Assembly (NCBI GenBank): GCA_964640655.1
Contig: CAZXFT010000002.1
Span: 62,001-126,000, forward strand
Length of the DNA stretch: 64,000 nucleotides
Direction: 5' to 3'
Source of the DNA: BJGO01 sp964640655
GTDB lineage: Bacteria; Bacteroidota; Bacteroidia; Chitinophagales; UBA10324
This document shows positions 9,335 to 18,012 of the stretch, piece after piece (the first letter of the stretch is position 1; each line of letters begins with the position of its first letter). The notes under the pieces were generated by a model, which searched no databases, had not been told where the DNA came from, and saw nothing but the letters and a program-made list of their open reading frames with translations. A program made the position numbers and the translations under genes.

Positions 9335-10312
9335 ATGTTTAATAAATATGTATTAGCCGCACTGCTTTTTGTGTTAACCTTGGCTTCCTGTGTGCCAGCG
9401 CGGAAGTTTCAAGATGTACAAACGCTGAATGAAAAATTATTGAAAGACAATAATGAATGTAAGGCATCCAAAGCAGAACTGCAGGTGATGTACGACGACC
9501 TTAATGAGAAATATATTCGCCTGCAAAAAGAGAAGATGGATTTGATTAGCGACACCACTAAATTTGGTGAGAACTATCGCCGCCAGCGTGATATGAATAA
9601 TGAGCTGAACAAACTCTACGATCAGGTGGTGAAACAGAATAAGGAACTACTGACCAATGCATCGGCTACCAACCAGAAACTTTCACAGGAACTGGAAGAC
9701 CGCAAACGTGACCTCGATAAAAAGCAGCAACAACTCAGCGAACAACAATCTCAAATTGATAAACTACTTGCCGATTTAAAGGAGCGTGAGAAAAAAGTGA
9801 ACGACCTCGAATCTATTCTGGCAAGTAAAGACTCAACTATGAAAGCCCTTAGAAACAAAGTAAACGATGCACTCACCGGTTTCGATAAAGGAGACCTGAC
9901 AGTTTATGAGAAGGACGGAAAAATATATGTGAGTATGTCAGATAAGCTATTGTTCAAATCGGGTAGCACTGCCGTTGACCCGAAAGGAAAAGAGGCCTTG
10001 AAGAAAGTTGCTGAAGTGTTGAACAAAAACACCGACATCACTGTGAATGTAGAAGGGCACACCGACAATGTGCCGCTCAACGGCAGCGGCGCTATGAAAG
10101 ACAACTGGGATTTAAGTGTACTGCGCTCTACATCTATCATCAGAATTCTGGAAGAGTATAAAGTGGATTCCAAGCGTGTGATAGCCGGTGGTCGCGGAGA
10201 GTTTTCGCCGGTGTCTGATAACAGCAATGCCGAAGGTCGTGCTAAGAACCGCCGCACCGAGATTATCCTGACTCCCGACCTCAGCAAACTTTATCAGTTG
10301 ATTAATAAGTAG
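9335..10312 (+). CDS. OmpA-family peptidoglycan-binding lipoprotein
   Basis: 325 residues. Lipoprotein signal peptide with lipobox LASC (Cys19). Residues ~25-175 are a long charged coiled coil rich in Lys, Glu and Gln. Residues ~195-320 form an OmpA C-terminal domain: LLFKSGSTAVDPKGKEALKK, NVEGHTDNVPL and AEGRAKNRRTEI, the last being the peptidoglycan-binding NRRTE signature. It would be anchored in the outer membrane and reach the cell wall across the periplasm. It has its own promoter box and an intrinsic terminator, so it appears monocistronic. Confidence 0.92.
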   Translation: MFNKYVLAALLFVLTLASCVPARKFQDVQTLNEKLLKDNNECKASKAELQVMYDDLNEKYIRLQKEKMDLISDTTKFGENYRRQRDMNNELNKLYDQVVKQNKELLTNASATNQKLSQELEDRKRDLDKKQQQLSEQQSQIDKLLADLKEREKKVNDLESILASKDSTMKALRNKVNDALTGFDKGDLTVYEKDGKIYVSMSDKLLFKSGSTAVDPKGKEALKKVAEVLNKNTDITVNVEGHTDNVPLNGSGAMKDNWDLSVLRSTSIIRILEEYKVDSKRVIAGGRGEFSPVSDNSNAEGRAKNRRTEIILTPDLSKLYQLINK

Positions 10313-10318
10313 TGATAT

Positions 10319-10347
10319 AGCACTGCTGTGTGTGGCAGGCTTTTTTT
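10319..10347 (+). terminator. Intrinsic terminator after the OmpA-family gene
   Basis: AGCACTGC (10319-10326) pairs with GCAGGCT (10335-10341) with one bulged A and an eight-base TG-repeat loop, followed by a T-run to 10347. It lies just before the tatC promoter region. Confidence 0.7.
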
Positions 10348-10373
10348 AAGCAATTTTGCCGCGCCAATTTTTC

Positions 10374-11240
10374 ATGATTAAGAAGCTACTTGACTTACGC
10401 AGTAAAGGTGATGCTGAGATGTCCTTTATGGATCATCTGGAAGAGTTGCGCTGGCATATTGCACGGTCATTGATTGCCATAGTTATTGTAGGAGTCATCT
10501 TATTCGTAAACAAATCATTTCTCTTTGATGAAATCATTTTAGGTCCTAAGAAACCTGACTTTATTACCTACCGTGCTTTGTGCTATCTGGCTGCTCACTA
10601 TAATCTTTCATCTGATTTATGCGTCACAAACATCAACTTTCGCATCATCAACCGCGACCTGTCGGCACCGTTTATGATTCATATGCAGTTGTCGTTTATT
10701 GTGGCATTGGTGTTTGTGTTCCCTTATATACTCTGGGAACTGTGGCGCTTTGTGGCTCCGGCTCTTTATGCACAGGAGAAACGCAAAATAGGTAATGTAG
10801 TACTGATGAGTTCCTTCATGTTTTATGTAGGTGTGCTATTTGGATATTATCTTGTAGCACCATTCTCTATAGAATTTCTAGGCACCTATCAACTCAGTGC
10901 CGAAGTGGACAACACGGTTGACCTCTCCTCTTATGTGGATTCGGTTACCGGTTTAGCTTTTGCCTGCGGTTTAACTTTTCAGTTTCCGCTCATCATTTTG
11001 TTCCTTTCCAAATTAGGATTTGTAACTCCTCAGTTTCTAAAAACCTATCGCAAGTATGCCCTAGTAGGGATTTTATTTTTAGCAGCCATCATTACTCCTT
11101 CACCGGATATGTTCAGCCAAAGCATAGTGGCCATTCCCTTATATTTATTGTACGAAATCAGCATCTGGGTGAGTGCTCGAGTATATAAGCAACAGCCCGA
11201 TGTAGAATACGAAAACATTCAAAACAACAACGATGAATAA
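10374..11240 (+). CDS. tatC: Twin-arginine translocase subunit TatC
   Basis: 288 residues from the ATG at 10374; the frame extends to a TTG at 10356, but that TTG is part of a -7-like box (CAATTTTG), so the ATG is preferred. The N-terminus has the TatC signature MSFMDHLEELRWHIARS; six hydrophobic segments follow, with the FxxP-type loop (FVFPYILWELWRFVAPALYAQEKR) and the conserved P-rich end segment ITPSPDMFSQ. TatC recognises twin-arginine signal peptides in the inner membrane to export folded proteins. No tatA/E is nearby. The stop overlaps the rpiB start by eight bases, so the two are co-transcribed. Confidence 0.95.
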   Translation: MIKKLLDLRSKGDAEMSFMDHLEELRWHIARSLIAIVIVGVILFVNKSFLFDEIILGPKKPDFITYRALCYLAAHYNLSSDLCVTNINFRIINRDLSAPFMIHMQLSFIVALVFVFPYILWELWRFVAPALYAQEKRKIGNVVLMSSFMFYVGVLFGYYLVAPFSIEFLGTYQLSAEVDNTVDLSSYVDSVTGLAFACGLTFQFPLIILFLSKLGFVTPQFLKTYRKYALVGILFLAAIITPSPDMFSQSIVAIPLYLLYEISIWVSARVYKQQPDVEYENIQNNNDE

Positions 11241-11673
11241 AACCATTGCAATAGGCTGCGACCACGCCGGTTATGAATATAAGGAAGCCCTGATTACATA
11301 TTTGAAACATGCCGGGTACGAAGTGATCAACTTCGGTACCGACTCAGCAGCTTCGGTGGATTATCCCGACTATGTGCACCCGCTGTGCAAAGCATTGGAA
11401 GAAAATATATCCGACACAGGCATTCTGCTCTGCGGCAGTGCCAACGGTGTTTGCATCACAGCCAATAAGCACAAACATATTCGTGCAGCGCTATGCTGGA
11501 TGAAAGAAATTGCCGAACTCGCTCGACAGCATAATAACGCTAACGTGCTCTGTATTCCTGCCCGATTTACATCTCTCGAACAGGCTAAAGGCATTGTACA
11601 TACTTTTCTGAATACAACCTTTGAAGGTGGAAGACATCAGGCGCGCGTCAATAAAATTTCGACGGGATGCTGA
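11233..11673 (+). CDS. rpiB: Ribose-5-phosphate isomerase B
   Basis: 146 residues, normal length for RpiB. Signature features are CDHAGYEYKE near the N-terminus, YPDYVHP (substrate pocket) and the phosphate/catalytic loop LLCGSANGVCITANK with the catalytic Cys. It interconverts ribulose 5-phosphate and ribose 5-phosphate in the cytoplasm (pentose phosphate pathway). It overlaps tatC by eight bases and is followed 35 bases later by msrA. Confidence 0.95.
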   Translation: MNKTIAIGCDHAGYEYKEALITYLKHAGYEVINFGTDSAASVDYPDYVHPLCKALEENISDTGILLCGSANGVCITANKHKHIRAALCWMKEIAELARQHNNANVLCIPARFTSLEQAKGIVHTFLNTTFEGGRHQARVNKISTGC

Positions 11674-11708
11674 ACCATTCGTCGCATTAATTGCTTTTAT
11701 CATCTACT

Positions 11709-12380
11709 ATGAATATCACTTATGGCCTTGCAATGATTCTAATGAATTTGTTTTTGCCGGCCTGCCAACCGAATACAAACAACATGTCAGAACAAAAGCA
11801 ACAAACCATTTCTAACAGTAAAGATTCCTCATCGCAACGCGATACTGCCACCTTTGCAGCTGGCTGCTTTTGGTGTGTAGAAGCCGTGTTTCAAAGACTC
11901 GAAGGCGTGGATACCGTTCAATCGGGTTATACAGGGGGCACTGTAAAAAATCCTTCTTATAAAGAAGTGTGCAACGGCACCACTGGTCATGCCGAAGCTT
12001 GTCGCATTATTTATGATCCAGTAAAAATTTCATTTCTGCAACTGCTGCAGGTATTCTTTACCACACACGACCCTACACAACTTAACCGTCAGGGTAATGA
12101 TGAAGGCACGCAATACCGCTCTGTTGTTTTTTATCATAACGAACAACAGAAACAACAAACGCTCAAGGTAATTCAGCAATTGAACCAACAAAAGGTATAT
12201 GATAAACCTATTGTTACCGAAGTAAGCCCGGCCACAGTGTTTTATTTTGCTGAAGATTATCATCAGAACTACTACAACCTCAATGGCGATCAGATGTATT
12301 GCCGCTTTGTCATACAACCTAAACTGGAGAAGTTTGAAAAAATATTTAAGGATATGATGAAGGAAGAGTACAGTAAATAG
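11709..12380 (+). CDS. msrA: Peptide methionine sulfoxide reductase MsrA, lipoprotein form
   Basis: 223 residues from the ATG at 11709 (a TTG at 11691 would add six residues). The N-terminus is a lipoprotein signal (MNITYGLAMILMNLFLPAC), so the enzyme is likely periplasmic and membrane-anchored. The MsrA catalytic motif GCFWC is at about residues 50-54, followed by VQSGYTGG and GHAEA (substrate-binding features) and DPTQLNRQGNDEGTQYRS. It reduces Met-S-sulfoxide in proteins. A decayed partial copy of its 3' end lies at 15591-15643, on the far side of the CotH gene. Confidence 0.95.
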   Translation: MNITYGLAMILMNLFLPACQPNTNNMSEQKQQTISNSKDSSSQRDTATFAAGCFWCVEAVFQRLEGVDTVQSGYTGGTVKNPSYKEVCNGTTGHAEACRIIYDPVKISFLQLLQVFFTTHDPTQLNRQGNDEGTQYRSVVFYHNEQQKQQTLKVIQQLNQQKVYDKPIVTEVSPATVFYFAEDYHQNYYNLNGDQMYCRFVIQPKLEKFEKIFKDMMKEEYSK

Positions 12381-12487
12381 TAGAGCGTTTAATACTCAAC
12401 AGATAGTATCCATCTATAGAGTATATTTTATAAACCTAATGAACATATTATTATTACTTATAAAATAACCTATTGCATTTTCTTAAA

Positions 12488-15400
12488 TCAATGCATAATA
12501 ATGATAGGGTAATGATTAACGCTTTGGTTGGCTTTCCATATAGATAACAGATAAGTGCCTGAAGCAATTTCTGAAGTTGAAATTAAGTGTGTTTTATTGT
12601 CGTATAAAGTTCCGGTTAGGATTTGCCGACCGGTGCAATCGGATATTGTATAGTTTAAAGAAGAAGCTTCATTCTTTTTGACAAGGACATATATCTGATT
12701 ATTTGCAGGAACAGGATACACAAGCAAATTGCGATCTGAGTATTGAGGCAAGTTTGTGTAAACAGATTTAAAATGGGCAGTGAAAGAAATTGGGCTTGTT
12801 GTATTGAGAGTATCTGTGAATGAATTGGATAAGGTGTCGTTGAGAACTACATTGGGTTCCCAGTGAGAAAATTCAAACCCTGGTGCAGGTATTGCTTTAA
12901 TGCCAATAGGAACACGATTAAAATACGTTCCAGACCATGGGTATTGCTGTGGCGTAATGGTGCTGATGTTAATGTTTCCTCCACCGGGAGGGATAACATT
13001 GAGTGTAACAGGAATTTTGTTTTGAAGTTGAAAATTATTGACTAGATGATCTTGAACAATGTTTGTACGAAGAAGAAGTTGATCACGGAAGACCAAATGA
13101 TTTTGATTGAAGTTGTTCATATCTGATGTTACATCATTGGGGTCGGCCCAACGAAAGAATTGATTGGGCATTTCGGGAACTACCCAGTTATAGATGTTCT
13201 GTTCGCGTTGCTCAAGTATCTGATTGGTGTAATAATAATTCATTACATCGGCGAATCGATTGATGAAATAATTCCGAAATCGCTGATTTTGTAAGCTTTT
13301 CAAAAAGACATTTATATATGGATTATCAGTACTCTGACCCAATATGTATTCTACATTATCGGAATAGCAATCGGTCCATGAGTTAGGAGCCATAGCCAGT
13401 TCCAGGTCAATTGTAGCAAAACGCCAGCGAAAATCGGTTTTATCTGATTTGTAAATTTTAATGTTGTTACCAGGCCAGTCAACATTAGCCATCCACGTTT
13501 CACCAATAATATAGTCAGTGTAATATTTCAAATCAAAATATTGATCGGCAAGATTCCAATATGACGAATCGGCAGCGTTAATCTGCAACCAGTTATTATA
13601 GTCCTGATAGAAGGTGTCTACAGAACCCATCTGAGCACGGAGTATGCTACCATAATAATAACTTAAAGAGAGCAGATGCATGTTCTCCGGATTTGCCTGT
13701 TCTGATTGAATAAAAAATTCATCATCCAGTTTTTCACGAAGCTCGTAGAGACCAAAGTATCCCCCATTAATGTATACACTTACTGGCCGGTATGCCGAGT
13801 AGTATGCGTTTACATCTTTACACATTGCCTGTACCTGACAAGCATCTTTATATGGCAGAACATTAAATTGATTACTGCCATTACGCAGGTATATTTTACT
13901 GTATATATTCCTTTGAGGACGGTCCGGGATAAATGGATAGTTAATGGGTGTGAAGCCCATAACCGCATCCGAAAAGTTTAATCGAAATGAACGCTGCGGA
14001 TGTGTGCGGCTTCCACCTGCGCCGCCATCCATACGCATGGCTGCCGGTGATTTGAAGATGAATTGTTTTGTGCTATCGAAGAAAACGGCTTCGGCAGGCT
14101 TATTCCAATCCTGAAATATATTGTCGAATATTCCCTCCGGGCCGTACAGGTGATTATTGTCTACCATCACTGAAAGAACAGGTGTAGAATGATTTACATT
14201 AATCAGTATAGTTGAGGATGATATATTGCTGGGAAATTTATCCGGTGCAAAAGCCCGTGCACGAACCGCGGATGATGTGACAATATAAACCGGGGATCCA
14301 TTGTACAGGTTATCGCTTGTATCAGGCTCATTACCATTTGTTGTGTAGTATATATTGGCGGTGGTATCCGAGCATGTGAAATGCACTAATTTAGGTTGAG
14401 TGTAAAATCCCGATAACACAGATATAAATGGATCAGGGGTGAACTGAGTGTAACTAATATTTGCATTGTTTGACTCTTGTGGAGAAGGTGTTAGGAATGT
14501 TTTGATTGTGGTGCTGCCATCAGGTTGACAACCTACACTGTAATCTATAGCGGGTGCATTAACCAGTAAGGAACTTACAGGCTGTGAGTTATGATATAAA
14601 TAAACAAGTTCCCCCTGTGCGTCTATTTTAAAGTTGGTATGCCACTCAATGTTGCCTTCAGAACTTTGAAAAGTATTGCTAAACTCGCTCAACTGTGTTG
14701 GGCCCATGCTGAAGCTGATGTCATCATAAACTGCATTATCAGAAGCAACTACCTGAAATGCTATCGATGATATTGGGCCTGTACTGAGTCCTGCTGCAAT
14801 TAATTCTGAAGCAGGGATCAGAAACTGATGTCGTGCACACCAGTACCAGTTGCCATAAGGTGCAGGATAATCCGTTGGAGAGTTTTCAGTGTCTGGTGTG
14901 CCAATGTTTATGTTATTTAATTTAATCAGTGGTCTACTATAAAACGGAGTGCCTGAAGATGCACTGCAAGATGCATCGTTGCCATCATTGACAGCGGCAA
15001 TGGTTGATCGGTAAGAGGTGTTTGTAAGCTTTACAACGGAATTGCTCGTATAGCCCGCACTACTGTATGAACACATATTGATAATGATATTGGATATTCC
15101 ATCCCAATTATATGCTGTAGTAAAGACATGGGTATTCCAAGCGTTTGTGGGAGTATAGATTCCTGAATTTAAAACGTTGGTGTATGGCGGAAGTGGATAA
15201 CGGTTTTTATTGCTGCAAAAAATCGTTAAAAATGAATCTGGAGCGAGAGTAAAACCCGGAAGTGGCCATTGAGTGGTGTTCTGGCTGTCGTCGGTCAGGA
15301 AGAAATCACCAAGCTCGACATTGTTGTTTCCGCTATTATAGAGTTCAATCCAGTCCGGGTTATCACCATCATTATCTGTTATGGACTGAAAGTTTTTATT

Positions 15401-15514
15401 GGAACCTTCATTAATGATAATTTGTGCAAGTGTACATTGTGAGAATAACAATAAAAATAATGCGACATTAATTTTACATGTTATTAGTAGCTTTTTAGTT
15501 TGTTTATTGGTCAT
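12488..15514 (-). CDS. Secreted CotH-kinase family protein with lamin-tail, chitobiase-like and T9SS sorting domains
   Basis: 1008 residues. Signal peptide ends near CTLAQ. Then a lamin-tail domain (INEGSNKN... DWIELYNSGNNNVELGDFFLTD, ~33-75), a long beta-rich region, a chitobiase/hexosaminidase C-terminal-like domain (IYYTTNGNEPDTSDN, ~385-440), a CotH kinase-like domain (MRMDGGAGGSRTHPQRSFRLNF to WRFATIDLELAM, ~490-720), a repeat-like Gly-rich beta domain and a T9SS sorting domain at the end. CotH proteins are spore-coat protein kinases in Firmicutes; in Bacteroidota these are surface or secreted proteins of unclear function. It lies between msrA and a decayed msrA 3' fragment, which suggests later insertion. 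Confidence 0.88.
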   Translation of the reverse strand: MTNKQTKKLLITCKINVALFLLLFSQCTLAQIIINEGSNKNFQSITDNDGDNPDWIELYNSGNNNVELGDFFLTDDSQNTTQWPLPGFTLAPDSFLTIFCSNKNRYPLPPYTNVLNSGIYTPTNAWNTHVFTTAYNWDGISNIIINMCSYSSAGYTSNSVVKLTNTSYRSTIAAVNDGNDASCSASSGTPFYSRPLIKLNNINIGTPDTENSPTDYPAPYGNWYWCARHQFLIPASELIAAGLSTGPISSIAFQVVASDNAVYDDISFSMGPTQLSEFSNTFQSSEGNIEWHTNFKIDAQGELVYLYHNSQPVSSLLVNAPAIDYSVGCQPDGSTTIKTFLTPSPQESNNANISYTQFTPDPFISVLSGFYTQPKLVHFTCSDTTANIYYTTNGNEPDTSDNLYNGSPVYIVTSSAVRARAFAPDKFPSNISSSTILINVNHSTPVLSVMVDNNHLYGPEGIFDNIFQDWNKPAEAVFFDSTKQFIFKSPAAMRMDGGAGGSRTHPQRSFRLNFSDAVMGFTPINYPFIPDRPQRNIYSKIYLRNGSNQFNVLPYKDACQVQAMCKDVNAYYSAYRPVSVYINGGYFGLYELREKLDDEFFIQSEQANPENMHLLSLSYYYGSILRAQMGSVDTFYQDYNNWLQINAADSSYWNLADQYFDLKYYTDYIIGETWMANVDWPGNNIKIYKSDKTDFRWRFATIDLELAMAPNSWTDCYSDNVEYILGQSTDNPYINVFLKSLQNQRFRNYFINRFADVMNYYYTNQILEQREQNIYNWVVPEMPNQFFRWADPNDVTSDMNNFNQNHLVFRDQLLLRTNIVQDHLVNNFQLQNKIPVTLNVIPPGGGNINISTITPQQYPWSGTYFNRVPIGIKAIPAPGFEFSHWEPNVVLNDTLSNSFTDTLNTTSPISFTAHFKSVYTNLPQYSDRNLLVYPVPANNQIYVLVKKNEASSLNYTISDCTGRQILTGTLYDNKTHLISTSEIASGTYLLSIWKANQSVNHYPIIIMH

Positions 15515-15788
15515 GTCACATAAAAAGAATTAAGAAAAGCTGTTAAGGATTCTTTGCTAAAGTAGTTAATAAGCAGTATCCTTTCACGATAAGATTAACA
15601 TCAGAACTACTACAACCTTAATGGCAATCAGATATACAGCTGCAATAACATTGCAGCTTTAGATAGCATCCTCTTCATAGTATACAACTCGAAACATATT
15701 TCTTTTTATTGCACTCTTAACCATTTTTTACACATCGCCTTTCACCTGTTACCGTTGGCAAGCGCATTATTTTATTTACTTTGCAGTC
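15515..15788. other. Intergenic region between the CotH gene and the PorV/PorQ-family gene
   Basis: 274 bases. It holds the upstream region of the minus-strand CotH gene, the msrA relic, and close to the plus-strand gene a promoter-like pair: TTG (15755-15757) and TTACTTTG (15776-15783), 18 bases apart, near the Bacteroidota consensus. The -7-like box is only five bases before the ATG, so the transcript might be leaderless or start further down. I see no RNA gene here. Confidence 0.5.
15591..15643 (+). pseudogene. Decayed duplicate of the msrA 3' region
   Basis: 53 bases here match msrA 12253-12305 without gaps at 46 of 53 positions; the shared core is ACATCAGAACTACTACAACC versus TCATCAGAACTACTACAACC. 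There is no open frame for a protein. A second short match follows: AGATAGCATCC at 15661 compared with AGATAGTATCC at 12401, just after the msrA stop. Together they suggest a second, internally deleted copy of the msrA 3' end and its downstream flank, separated from the original by the CotH gene. Chance is unlikely at this length and identity. Confidence 0.7.
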
Positions 15789-16784
15789 ATGCGTTTTGCC
15801 GCTCTTCTTTTTCTTTTGCTTGCCGTTCTTCATGCGCAGGCTCAGCTATTGCCTTCCTTTGGCGGCACACGTACGGGTACCACGGGTTTTCAGTTTCTCA
15901 AAATTACTCCCGATGCACGCGGTGCAGGCCTCTCCGGCTGTATGCTTGCCGTAACTGACGATTTATCGGCTTCTTACTGGAACCCGGCAGGTCTTACCAA
16001 ACTCGATACACAGAAAGTGCACCTTATGGTGTCGCAAACACAATATACTGCTGCCAGTACTTTATCATTTGCATCGGCGGCATACCGCCTCGATAAGGCC
16101 TCCGTTATTGGTGCTTCAGTGCTTTATTTTACCACCCCCGAAATGCCTGTTACTACTGAGTTTATGCCCAACGGCAACGGTCTTACTTTTCGTGCTTTTG
16201 ATGTGGCTGCCGCATTAACGTATTCCAAAATTTTAACCTCTAACTTCAGCTTTGGTGTAACCGGAAAATTTATTCGCGAGCAGTTTGCCGGTGTGCATGC
16301 GCAAAATGGTGCGCTCGACTTTGGCTTTCGTTATGATATTGGTAAAGCCAACACACGCTTTGCGGTGGGTATGAGCAATTTTGGTTTCAGCAACGATGCC
16401 AGCGGTTCAATCATCACTCAAACTTTATCGGGCACCGATACTTTAATCACCTTCGATAAAATTGCTGTGCCTGCTGTGTTTAGAATAGGCTTTGCTTGGG
16501 ATGCCATCAAAAACGATCAAAACCTGCTTACACTAGCTGCACAGTTGAATCATCCTACTGACAATAACGAAACATATGCACTGGGAGTGGAGTATGTGTG
16601 GCACAAAATGTTGTTTGCCCGCAGTGGGTATTCCTTCGCCGAGGATGAGCGCGGCTTGCCATCATTTGGTTTTGGACTTCGTTTCAAACGCAATTTCGGA
16701 ATGGTACAGATTGATTATGGTTATCAGAATAAAATGCTTTTGGGTTCTATGCATCGTTTTGGTTTAATGCTTAGCTTATTTTAA
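15789..16784 (+). CDS. PorV/PorQ-family outer membrane protein (T9SS-associated)
   Basis: 331 residues. Signal peptide ends near HAQAQ. The mature protein begins with GTRTGTTGFQFLKITPDARGAGLSG and then AVTDDLSASYWNPAGL, the hallmark of the PorV/PorQ family (FadL-like beta barrels). Alternating beta strands fill the rest and it ends with an aromatic residue (LSLF), as outer-membrane barrels do. PorV shuttles T9SS cargo to the attachment complex; PorQ-type members take part in surface attachment. Which subtype this is cannot be decided here. It is coupled to the following lipoprotein gene by a two-base gap. Confidence 0.85.
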   Translation: MRFAALLFLLLAVLHAQAQLLPSFGGTRTGTTGFQFLKITPDARGAGLSGCMLAVTDDLSASYWNPAGLTKLDTQKVHLMVSQTQYTAASTLSFASAAYRLDKASVIGASVLYFTTPEMPVTTEFMPNGNGLTFRAFDVAAALTYSKILTSNFSFGVTGKFIREQFAGVHAQNGALDFGFRYDIGKANTRFAVGMSNFGFSNDASGSIITQTLSGTDTLITFDKIAVPAVFRIGFAWDAIKNDQNLLTLAAQLNHPTDNNETYALGVEYVWHKMLFARSGYSFAEDERGLPSFGFGLRFKRNFGMVQIDYGYQNKMLLGSMHRFGLMLSLF

Positions 16785-16786
16785 TA

Positions 16787-18007
16787 ATGAAAAAATTTAA
16801 GGTCATCACCTCATTGCTATTTGTTGTCACTTTATTTAGTGCCTGCGATGTATTATTCGGAAAAAAAGATGACAGCACCATTGATCAGATATTTGTGCAG
16901 GGAAATATTGACCCTAATCTCTATCCCAATCAGGTGGGCTACCTGCCTGTTTTGCCTTTCTGGCAGGGCTTCTCTAACCCCATTGATGTTTTTGTAGGTT
17001 ATGATGAAATGGTATATGTGATTGATGATAACGGTGTAAATATTCTAGACCAAAAGGGCACATTGCAGCGCACCATATCAATACCCGGAGCTACAGATAT
17101 TTCACAAGACCGCATGCTGAATACCTATGTGTTAGGTCGTGTTACAAAAACAATTTCAGGAACAACATTTAATCTGGCTGCGGTTTATAAAATTGCCAAT
17201 GTAAGCACAGCTGGCATTCCTATAATTACCGATACACTAATTCATCCTTTCAATGATGTGTCGCGCAATAACACTTCTTTTCGTGGAAATGCTGATGAAC
17301 AGGTGCAATTTACGGGCATCGCATGCACCTTCGATAACACCATTTATCTGGCACGCACAGGACCCACCAACGATTTAACTTCAACATCCAGACCGGATAA
17401 CACCATTCTGATTTTCGATAAGAATGGAAACAATACAGGCTACAGCGCAGGATTAAATCCAATTACATCCAGTTTAAAGTCTTGCCTTAATGTTTCTTCA
17501 ATAGCTACGTTCGCTGCTCCGCCACAAAGCATTGCTGGAGTAAACAAATTAAAAGACTTTATCATTCTACAAAACTCACCTCAGGCACAGTTTGCCGCAC
17601 TTTGGATTAAACAAACTGTTGACCCCGATGGTGGATTAATTTTTACAGAGAACAGCAGCCTCACATTATTCGACTTTACCAAGGCCGATAAGTTTTTGTA
17701 TGAGCCATTCCGGTTTTCATCAGCGCAGGATGTATACATAGCTCCCGATATCACTGGATATATTTTTGTGGTAGACAGTGAAAAAGATTCCTTGTATCAA
17801 TTCATGAACAAAGGTTTTGAAGGAGTTAATCCTCCGGCAAACAGCGGCATTACTAAACAGGTACTTGCATCCTTTGGAGGCACCGGCAGCGGACCCTTTC
17901 AGTTCAACGACCCCAGTGGCGTTTGTTATTTCAAAAAAGTGATTTATGTGGCGGATAAAAACAATGGTCGTATCAGTCGTTTTAAACTCAGCACCGACGC
18001 AGAATAA
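16787..18007 (+). CDS. NHL/beta-propeller-like lipoprotein
   Basis: 406 residues. Lipoprotein signal with lipobox FSAC (Cys20). The mature part contains propeller-blade-like repeats: NPIDVFVGYDEMVYVIDDNGVNILDQKG and FNDPSGVCYFKKVIYVADKNNGRISRF near the end, similar to NHL repeats. It starts two bases after the stop of the PorV/PorQ-family gene, so the two are almost certainly translated from one mRNA; an outer-membrane barrel plus a lipoprotein is a common pairing, suggesting a complex. Its function is not known. Confidence 0.8.
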   Translation: MKKFKVITSLLFVVTLFSACDVLFGKKDDSTIDQIFVQGNIDPNLYPNQVGYLPVLPFWQGFSNPIDVFVGYDEMVYVIDDNGVNILDQKGTLQRTISIPGATDISQDRMLNTYVLGRVTKTISGTTFNLAAVYKIANVSTAGIPIITDTLIHPFNDVSRNNTSFRGNADEQVQFTGIACTFDNTIYLARTGPTNDLTSTSRPDNTILIFDKNGNNTGYSAGLNPITSSLKSCLNVSSIATFAAPPQSIAGVNKLKDFIILQNSPQAQFAALWIKQTVDPDGGLIFTENSSLTLFDFTKADKFLYEPFRFSSAQDVYIAPDITGYIFVVDSEKDSLYQFMNKGFEGVNPPANSGITKQVLASFGGTGSGPFQFNDPSGVCYFKKVIYVADKNNGRISRFKLSTDAE

Positions 18008-18012
18008 ATTTC

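Noticed and set aside
12381..12487. A terminator or small RNA between msrA and the CotH gene
   Set aside because: The stretch is AT-rich with no stable stem followed by a T-run; the only notable feature is the short match to the relic at 15661.
15755..15789. Leaderless transcription of the PorV/PorQ-family gene
   Set aside because: The -7-like box ends only five bases before the ATG, but it deviates from the consensus, so I did not claim leaderless mRNA.
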